The notes under the pieces: generated by a model | What the model saw: the letters and a program-made list of their open reading frames with translations, nothing else | Database searches by the model: none | Told to the model about the DNA's origin: nothing | Shown here: positions 1-3,723 of the stretch, in pieces | How the letters are laid out: every line of letters starts with the position of its first letter | Position numbering within the stretch: position 1 is the first letter of the stretch | Made by a program: the position numbers and the translations under genes | DNA from: Candidatus Brocadiia bacterium | Lineage (GTDB): Bacteria; Planctomycetota; MHYJ01; WSZJ01 | DNA: 6,003 nucleotides | Direction: 5' to 3' | Assembly (NCBI GenBank): GCA_013360825.1 | Contig: JABWAY010000254.1 | Coordinates: forward strand, 1-6,003

Positions 1-827
1 AGGCGCTGGCCGCGCGGGCGGCGGAGTCGCCGGGCTCCGCGCTCCGCCCGCCCGGGTGGGGCCCCGACGTCGAAAGCTGGTTCTCGCCGCACACGCTCCG
101 GGAAATCGCGCTCCTGGCGGACCTGATCGACGGGGTGAAGGACGAGGTCCGCCGGCGGATCTTCCGCGTGATCCTCTCCTCGAACCTGATCCGGCTCTCC
201 AAGCAGGCGAGCGACTCGATCACCGTCGTGGACCGCGACTGGCACCCCTGGCGGCCGCGGGCGGCCTACAGGATGTTCGCGGAGCGGTGCCACGAGGTCG
301 CGCTCAGCTTCGCGCAGCTGGGGACCGACGTGCGGAGCCGGAAGGTGGAGTGGTTCGAGCCGGAGCTGATCCTGGCGGATGCGCGCGACCCGGGGCATCC
401 GAAGGGAATCTTCGGGATGGGGCTGGCGTCGCCGCCCTACCCCGGAACCTACGACTACGCGTTCCACCACTTCCTCCGCTACCCGCTCTTCGGCGAGACC
501 CCCGCCTTCGTGAGGCGGAGCGAGATCGGCGCGCGGAGGGATTTCAAGGCCGGCGGGGACGCGGTCGAGCGGTACGTGGACGACATGACGCAATGCGTCA
601 AATGCGCGCTCGACGCCCTGCAGCCCGGGGCGCCCCTCCTGATGCTCATCGGCGACGGACGGACCCGGATCCAGGCCGTCCGGTCGGACCTCGTCCTGAA
701 GGAGGTCGCCGGACGCCTCGCCGCCGTCGTGGAGGCCGGGGCGACCCAGGAACGCACCGAGTGGTCGCAGGGCGGCGGCGAACAGAAAAAGGGGGAACAC
801 TTCATCCTGATCCGGCGCCCCCGATAG
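1..827 (+). CDS. DNA methyltransferase (SPPY-type, N4-cytosine or N6-adenine), C-terminal part; 5' end outside window
   Basis: The reading frame (codons starting at position 3) is open from the window edge to the TAG at 825-827, so the start lies upstream; the GTG at 135 is internal. The product should transfer a methyl group from S-adenosylmethionine to an amino group of a base in DNA. The visible evidence is the catalytic motif IV Ser-Pro-Pro-Tyr at 429-440, followed by Pro-Gly-Thr-Tyr-Asp-Tyr, a common continuation in this family. Upstream is a helical stretch ending Leu-Ser-Lys-Gln-Ala-Ser-Asp-Ser (about 195-218). Downstream is a strand reading Leu-Met-Leu-Ile-Gly-Asp-Gly-Arg (638-661), and the C-terminus reads Glu-His-Phe-Ile-Leu-Ile-Arg-Arg. 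The SAM-binding FxGxG motif is not in the visible part and is expected upstream, as in methyltransferases ordered motif I then motif IV. No restriction endonuclease gene follows. Base and sequence specificity cannot be read; an RNA target is less likely but not excluded. Confidence 0.8.
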   Translation, partial: ALAARAAESPGSALRPPGWGPDVESWFSPHTLREIALLADLIDGVKDEVRRRIFRVILSSNLIRLSKQASDSITVVDRDWHPWRPRAAYRMFAERCHEVALSFAQLGTDVRSRKVEWFEPELILADARDPGHPKGIFGMGLASPPYPGTYDYAFHHFLRYPLFGETPAFVRRSEIGARRDFKAGGDAVERYVDDMTQCVKCALDALQPGAPLLMLIGDGRTRIQAVRSDLVLKEVAGRLAAVVEAGATQERTEWSQGGGEQKKGEHFILIRRPR

Positions 828-830
828 CGC

Positions 831-859
831 TTGGCCCCGCCCCCCTCCCCGGACACAAT
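831..859 (+). promoter_or_regulatory. Possible sigma70-type promoter for the WD40 fusion gene
   Basis: TTGGCC (831-836, 4 of 6 to TTGACA) and CACAAT (854-859, 4 of 6 to TATAAT) are separated by exactly 17 bp, starting four bases after the methyltransferase stop codon. Transcription would begin near 866, giving a leader of about 64 nt. The match is modest and such pairs occur by chance, so this is only a candidate. The rest of the 828-929 gap is GC-rich with no other clear signal. Confidence 0.25.
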
Positions 860-917
860 GCCCCGGGGAATGCCGCCGGGGTCGGGGGCGTTCCGGAGAC
901 ATCGACAGGGGGCCGTT

Positions 918-923
918 GAGGAG
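918..923 (+). promoter_or_regulatory. Ribosome-binding site of the WD40 fusion gene
   Basis: GAGGAG lies 6 nt before the ATG at 930. It decides the start: the frame is open further upstream to a TTG at 831, but the 33 residues in between are low-complexity Pro/Gly/Arg-rich, while the ATG at 930 is followed at once by a signal peptide. Confidence 0.8.
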
Positions 924-929
924 ACTGGC

Positions 930-2234
930 ATGATCACATGGCGATGGCTGGCGGCGCCGATCCTGGCGCTGGCGGCCGCGGTGGCGGGGGCGGACGAACC
1001 CGAGTCGCAGGTCCTGACGGGTCCGAAGGGCGAAACGCACGGCGTGGCCTGGAGCCCTGACGGAAAGTGGCTCGTGTCCGGCGGCGGGGACAAGCTGCTC
1101 TGGTGGTGGGACGCCGCCTCGGGGACCGCGAAAGCGAAGGAGAAGGCCCACGAGGACGAGATTTTCGCAGTGGCCTGGAGCCGCGACGGGAAGCTGGTGG
1201 CGACCGCCGGGAAGGACGGCGACATCTGGATCTGGGACGCCAACCGCCGGAAGGCGCTGCGGAAATTCGACGACCACGAGGGGATCGTGAGCTGCGTGGC
1301 GTTCGGGAACGACAACACGCTGGCGTCGGGCGGGGCGGACGGCACGCTCCGGATCTGGGATCTCCGGACCTACACCCAGGTCCGATCGGCCCAGCTCACC
1401 GACAAGGTGCAGGGCGTGGCTTTCAGCCCGGACGGCTCCCGGATCGTGACCGGGGACGAAGACAACATCGTGACGGTGTTCGACAGTGCGGGGCTGCGCC
1501 GGCAGCACAAGATGGCCGGACACAAGAAGCAGGTCGCCGGCGTTGCGTTTTCGAGCGACGGGCGGCTCGCGGCCTCCGGGTCGGACGACGGCATGGTCCG
1601 GATCTGGGATCCGGCCACCGGGAGAGCCATCCGGTCGCTCCCCGGCCACGACGCCCTGGTATTCAGCGTCTCGTTCTCCTCGGACGGCAAGCGACTGGCG
1701 AGCGGCGGCGACGACAAGACCATCCGGGTCTGGGATATCGCGACCTGGGAGGAACTGCACACGCTCGACATGCCGCGGGCCGTCAGCGGCGTCGCCTGGA
1801 GCCCCAACGGGAAGGTCCTGGCGTCCAGCTGCCATGACAGCACCGTGGTCCTCTGGTTCTGGGATCGCGTGGCCCCGCCGCCGCCCCCCCCGCCGCCGCC
1901 TCCTCCGCCTCCGCCGCCGCCGGACAAGAAGGACCTGGCGAAGAAGCAGCTGAGGAACCTGAGCGACGCGCTCCGGGCGTTCGAGACGGACAAGGGATTC
2001 CTCCCCCATTCCGTGAACAGCGGGATGGTCAATGCGCTCCAGACCGGTCCCCGTGACGGTTATTACCGGTTCAACCGGGAGGAGCTGAACGCGCGCAAGG
2101 AAGTGATCGACCCGTGGGGGAACGCGATCGTCTATCGCTCCCCCGGGGCGCGCGGTGCGAGCTACGACATTTACTCGATGGGCCCGAACGGCCGGGACGA
2201 CGGTTGTGCGGGGGACGACGTCGGGAACTGGTAA
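930..2234 (+). CDS. Exported seven-bladed WD40 propeller fused through poly-proline to a GspG pseudopilin-like C-terminal domain
   Basis: This 434-residue protein begins with a Sec-type signal peptide: Arg at position 5, a hydrophobic Leu/Ala-rich core, and an Ala-Gly-Ala cleavage site around residues 19-21, so it should act outside the cytoplasm. Residues 27-313 hold seven WD40 repeats ending in WD or an equivalent near residues 61, 103, 144, 185 (FD), 227, 269 and 312, enough for one closed beta-propeller, typically a protein-binding platform. Residues 316-331 are 16 consecutive prolines. Residues 333-434 resemble the globular domain of GspG, the major pseudopilin of type II secretion: an amphipathic helix running into Phe-Glu-Thr-Asp-Lys-Gly-Phe-Leu-Pro, then DPWGN (394-398), RSPG (403-406), YDIYSMGPNG (412-421) and a terminal DDVGNW (429-434). 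The Asp pair matches the GspG calcium loop, although the first calcium Asp of PulG (GPD) is Asn420 here. The hydrophobic prepilin helix and its peptidase site are absent, so it is unlikely to be a standard pilus subunit. Its partner is unknown. Confidence 0.85.
   Translation: MITWRWLAAPILALAAAVAGADEPESQVLTGPKGETHGVAWSPDGKWLVSGGGDKLLWWWDAASGTAKAKEKAHEDEIFAVAWSRDGKLVATAGKDGDIWIWDANRRKALRKFDDHEGIVSCVAFGNDNTLASGGADGTLRIWDLRTYTQVRSAQLTDKVQGVAFSPDGSRIVTGDEDNIVTVFDSAGLRRQHKMAGHKKQVAGVAFSSDGRLAASGSDDGMVRIWDPATGRAIRSLPGHDALVFSVSFSSDGKRLASGGDDKTIRVWDIATWEELHTLDMPRAVSGVAWSPNGKVLASSCHDSTVVLWFWDRVAPPPPPPPPPPPPPPPPDKKDLAKKQLRNLSDALRAFETDKGFLPHSVNSGMVNALQTGPRDGYYRFNREELNARKEVIDPWGNAIVYRSPGARGASYDIYSMGPNGRDDGCAGDDVGNW
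1008..1868 (+). repeat. Seven tandem WD40 repeats (coding)
   Basis: Each unit of about 41 residues follows the order GVAFSPDG, then hydrophobic-Ala-Ser-Gly-x-Asp-Asp, then Ile-Trp-Asp. Repeats 2, 3, 5 and 6 are closest to consensus. Repeat 4 ends Val-Phe-Asp instead of Trp-Asp, and repeat 7 has Trp-Phe-Trp-Asp just before the proline run. Seven units are the usual number for a closed WD40 ring, so the propeller looks complete. Confidence 0.85.
1875..1922 (+). repeat. Poly-proline codon run (16 codons)
   Basis: Sixteen consecutive Pro codons (CCG, CCC and CCT mixed) link the propeller to the GspG-like domain. A stiff polyproline II linker would hold the domains apart. Runs of this kind stall ribosomes unless elongation factor P is present. 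The C/G-rich repeat may also vary in length between strains. Confidence 0.9.
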
Positions 2235-2249
2235 GGACGGGAGATGCCG

Positions 2250-2284
2250 CTGCCTCCGCGGGCGACCGCGGGGGCAGTTTTTTT
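2250..2284 (+). terminator. Rho-independent terminator after the WD40 fusion gene
   Basis: A 12-bp stem (left arm 2250-2261, right arm 2266-2277) with one G-T wobble pair closes on the GNRA-type tetraloop GCGA and is followed by seven Ts (2278-2284). It starts 15 bases after the TAA stop at 2232-2234. This is a near-ideal intrinsic terminator on the + strand. It touches the ribosome-binding site of the next gene, which begins at 2285. Confidence 0.9.
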
Positions 2285-2293
2285 GGGAGAGGA
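2285..2293 (+). promoter_or_regulatory. Ribosome-binding site of the VOC gene
   Basis: The purine-rich GGGAGAGGA ends 4 nt before the ATG at 2298. It supports that start over the in-frame ATG at 2244, which would place the terminator hairpin inside the coding sequence and add 18 residues with no match to the fold. Confidence 0.75.
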
Positions 2294-2297
2294 ACTG

Positions 2298-2663
2298 ATG
2301 CCGCGAAAAGCCGCCGAGCGCCGGATCGACTACGTGGAATTCTGCGCGACGGACCTTCCCAGGACCCGGGCCTTCTACAGGGCGGCGTTCGGGTGGAGGT
2401 TCACGGACTACGGGCCGGAGTACATGGCGTTCCGGGACGGGAGGCTGGACGGGGGTTTCCGGAAGGTGAAACGGGTCCGCCGGGGAGGGCCGCTGGTCGT
2501 GATCTACACCGCCGACCTGGAGCGGCTGGAGACGCGCGTTCGGAAGGCCGGCGGGGCGATTGTGGTGCCGATCTTCCCGTTCCCGGGCGGCCGCAGATTT
2601 CAGTTCACCGACCCGGACGGGAACGAGCTCGCGGTCTGGTCCGACCGGCCAGCGCGGCGGTAG
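2298..2663 (+). CDS. VOC (vicinal oxygen chelate)/glyoxalase-fold protein
   Basis: This is a 121-residue single-domain protein of the glyoxalase/bleomycin-resistance/dioxygenase superfamily, probably cytoplasmic because no signal peptide is visible. It holds two beta-alpha-beta-beta-beta modules. The first begins IDYVEF (10-15), with the family-typical DLPRTRAFY (19-27), AAFGWRFTDYGPEYMAF (29-45) and DGGF (51-54). The second has PLVVIY (65-70), an ADLE helix start (72-75), PIFPFPGGRRFQF (91-103) and DPDGNELAVW (105-114). Glu110 sits at the usual C-terminal metal-ligand position. The position often held by the first metal His in glyoxalases appears to be Tyr12, so classical glyoxalase I activity should not be assumed; the substrate is unknown. 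Length is normal for the small VOC proteins that work as dimers. It follows a strong terminator and ends directly against the convergent cyclase gene. Confidence 0.88.
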   Translation: MPRKAAERRIDYVEFCATDLPRTRAFYRAAFGWRFTDYGPEYMAFRDGRLDGGFRKVKRVRRGGPLVVIYTADLERLETRVRKAGGAIVVPIFPFPGGRRFQFTDPDGNELAVWSDRPARR

Positions 2664-3608
2664 TCAGCGCGCCCCCGCCTCCCGATCGCCCCCCGCGTCG
2701 TCGAGCCCCAGCACTTCGGTCAGCTCGTACTCGCCCGTCTTTCCCTTGAGATGGATCGAGACGGTCTTCCCTGCCCGGAGCCGCGCGCCCAGCTCCCTCC
2801 GGACCTCGCGCGTCACGAGGATCTCCGCGTCCACGTTCCGCGTCGCGGCCTCGATGCGCGCGGCCAGGTTGACGGTATCGCCGATGGCGGTGATGCGCCG
2901 CCGTTCCCCCGCGCCCACCGCGCCGAGGACGGCGTCCCCCCAGTGGATGCCGACGCCGATCCGCCATCCGGTCCCGAACAGTTCGCAGGCATAGGCGGAG
3001 ACCTCCCGTGCCGCGGCGGAGAGCCCCAGGGCGGCGCGGACCGCGTCTTCGCAGGCCGATTCGGGGGAGGCTTCGCCAAACACGGCCATCACCCCGTCGC
3101 CGATGAAATTGTCCACCCGGCCGCCGCAGGCGTGGACGACGGCGGTGACCCGCGCATACCAGCGGTTGAGGAGGTGGATCACGTCATACGGGGCATGCTG
3201 CTCCGAGAACGCCGTGAATCCCCGGACATCGCTGAAAAGGATCGCCACCCGGCGCAGTTCTCCGGCTGCACGGACGGCGCCGGACGCCAGCTCGCTTTCG
3301 ACCAGCGACTCGTCCGCCTCGTCCCGGACAAGCGCCCGGACCTCGACATCCCCCAGAACCCGCGCCTGGCATCCCAGGCGCACGTTCTCCGGAAACCGGA
3401 GAAGCCGGGCCATGGCAGCCTCCTGCGGCGTCGGCGGGCCGAGCGAGCCGGCCCCCTCCACGACCAGGACCCGACAGGTGCTGCACGCCCCCGTCCCCCC
3501 GCAGGAGTGCGTCAGCGGGATCCCCGCGGCCCGCGCCGCGGCGAGAATCGTCTCCCCGGCCCCGGCACGCGCCGTCCGCGGGTCACCCTGAAATCGGACG
3601 GAGAACAT
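2664..3608 (-). CDS. [2Fe-2S] ferredoxin domain fused to a class III adenylate/guanylate cyclase
   Basis: The product has 314 residues and no signal peptide or membrane segment. Residues 1-95 form a plant/adrenodoxin-type ferredoxin domain with cluster cysteines Cys36, Cys42, Cys45 and Cys80 (C-x5-C-x2-C-x34-C). Residues about 116-300 form a class III cyclase domain, which makes cAMP or cGMP from ATP or GTP. The metal-binding aspartates are Asp127 (in FSDVRGFT) and Asp171 (in FIGDGVMAVFG); the transition-state residues are Asn247 and Arg251 (in GDTVNLAARIE). The substrate-selecting Lys position is Asn167 and its partner is Thr240, so ATP preference cannot be read off directly. Known proteins share this fusion, and redox control of nucleotide signalling is the natural inference. 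Cyclases of this type act as homodimers. The ATG at 3606-3608 fits the start of the ferredoxin fold but has no Shine-Dalgarno sequence; a pyrimidine-only stretch lies upstream. Confidence 0.9.
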   Translation of the reverse strand: MFSVRFQGDPRTARAGAGETILAAARAAGIPLTHSCGGTGACSTCRVLVVEGAGSLGPPTPQEAAMARLLRFPENVRLGCQARVLGDVEVRALVRDEADESLVESELASGAVRAAGELRRVAILFSDVRGFTAFSEQHAPYDVIHLLNRWYARVTAVVHACGGRVDNFIGDGVMAVFGEASPESACEDAVRAALGLSAAAREVSAYACELFGTGWRIGVGIHWGDAVLGAVGAGERRRITAIGDTVNLAARIEAATRNVDAEILVTREVRRELGARLRAGKTVSIHLKGKTGEYELTEVLGLDDAGGDREAGAR

Positions 3609-3627
3609 GAGGGGATGGTCGCACAGC

Positions 3628-3651
3628 GGGGGGAGAGGGAGAAGGGAAGAG
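3628..3651 (-). promoter_or_regulatory. Homopyrimidine leader upstream of the cyclase start
   Basis: Twenty-four consecutive bases are purines on the + strand, hence pyrimidines in the cyclase mRNA, ending about 20 nt before its ATG. No Shine-Dalgarno sequence is present in the 20 nt before that ATG. Pyrimidine-rich leaders can bind ribosomal protein S1 and help initiation, but that role here is inference. No convincing -35/-10 pair was found on the - strand between 3609 and 3723. Confidence 0.35.
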
Positions 3652-3660
3652 CGTCCGGGC

Positions 3661-3698
3661 AGAAATGAACCGGGCCCCGGGGGTGACCCGGGGCCCGG
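3661..3698 (-). terminator. Probable terminator of the acidic protein gene
   Basis: A perfect 12-bp inverted repeat (3670-3681 and 3687-3698) with a 5-nt loop starts 25 nt after the acidic gene's stop codon on the - strand. It is followed there by a T-rich tail TTCATTTCT (3669-3661). The U-run is interrupted, so efficiency is uncertain. In the + direction no T-run follows, so it fits the - strand gene. It would separate the acidic gene from the cyclase gene downstream. Confidence 0.6.
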
Positions 3699-3723
3699 CA
3701 GAATTCACTGAATGACCCTGCTG

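Noticed and set aside
586..600. Perfect 7-bp inverted repeat with a one-base centre inside the methyltransferase gene
   Set aside because: It lies in coding sequence, has no second copy nearby and no promoter context; an operator role is not supported.
867..894. Inverted repeat (8-bp arms, 12-nt loop) after the methyltransferase gene, considered as a terminator
   Set aside because: One arm pair is a wobble, the loop is long and no T-run follows; in such GC-rich sequence it is likely chance.
56..919. + strand open frame overlapping the methyltransferase in another frame
   Set aside because: Arg/Gly/Pro-rich high-GC shadow frame; the methyltransferase frame holds the conserved SPPY and flanking motifs.
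831..929. N-terminal extension of the WD40 protein from a TTG at 831
   Set aside because: The extension is low-complexity and would bury the signal peptide; the ATG at 930 has a well-spaced GAGGAG.
479..1345. Long - strand open frame crossing the methyltransferase end and the WD40 start
   Set aside because: It overlaps two well-supported + strand genes and the gap between them, and its translation is Ser/Pro/Arg-rich with no recognisable domain.
2244..2297. N-terminal extension of the VOC protein from an ATG at 2244
   Set aside because: It would translate through the terminator hairpin and T-run; the ATG at 2298 has its own ribosome-binding site and starts just before the fold.
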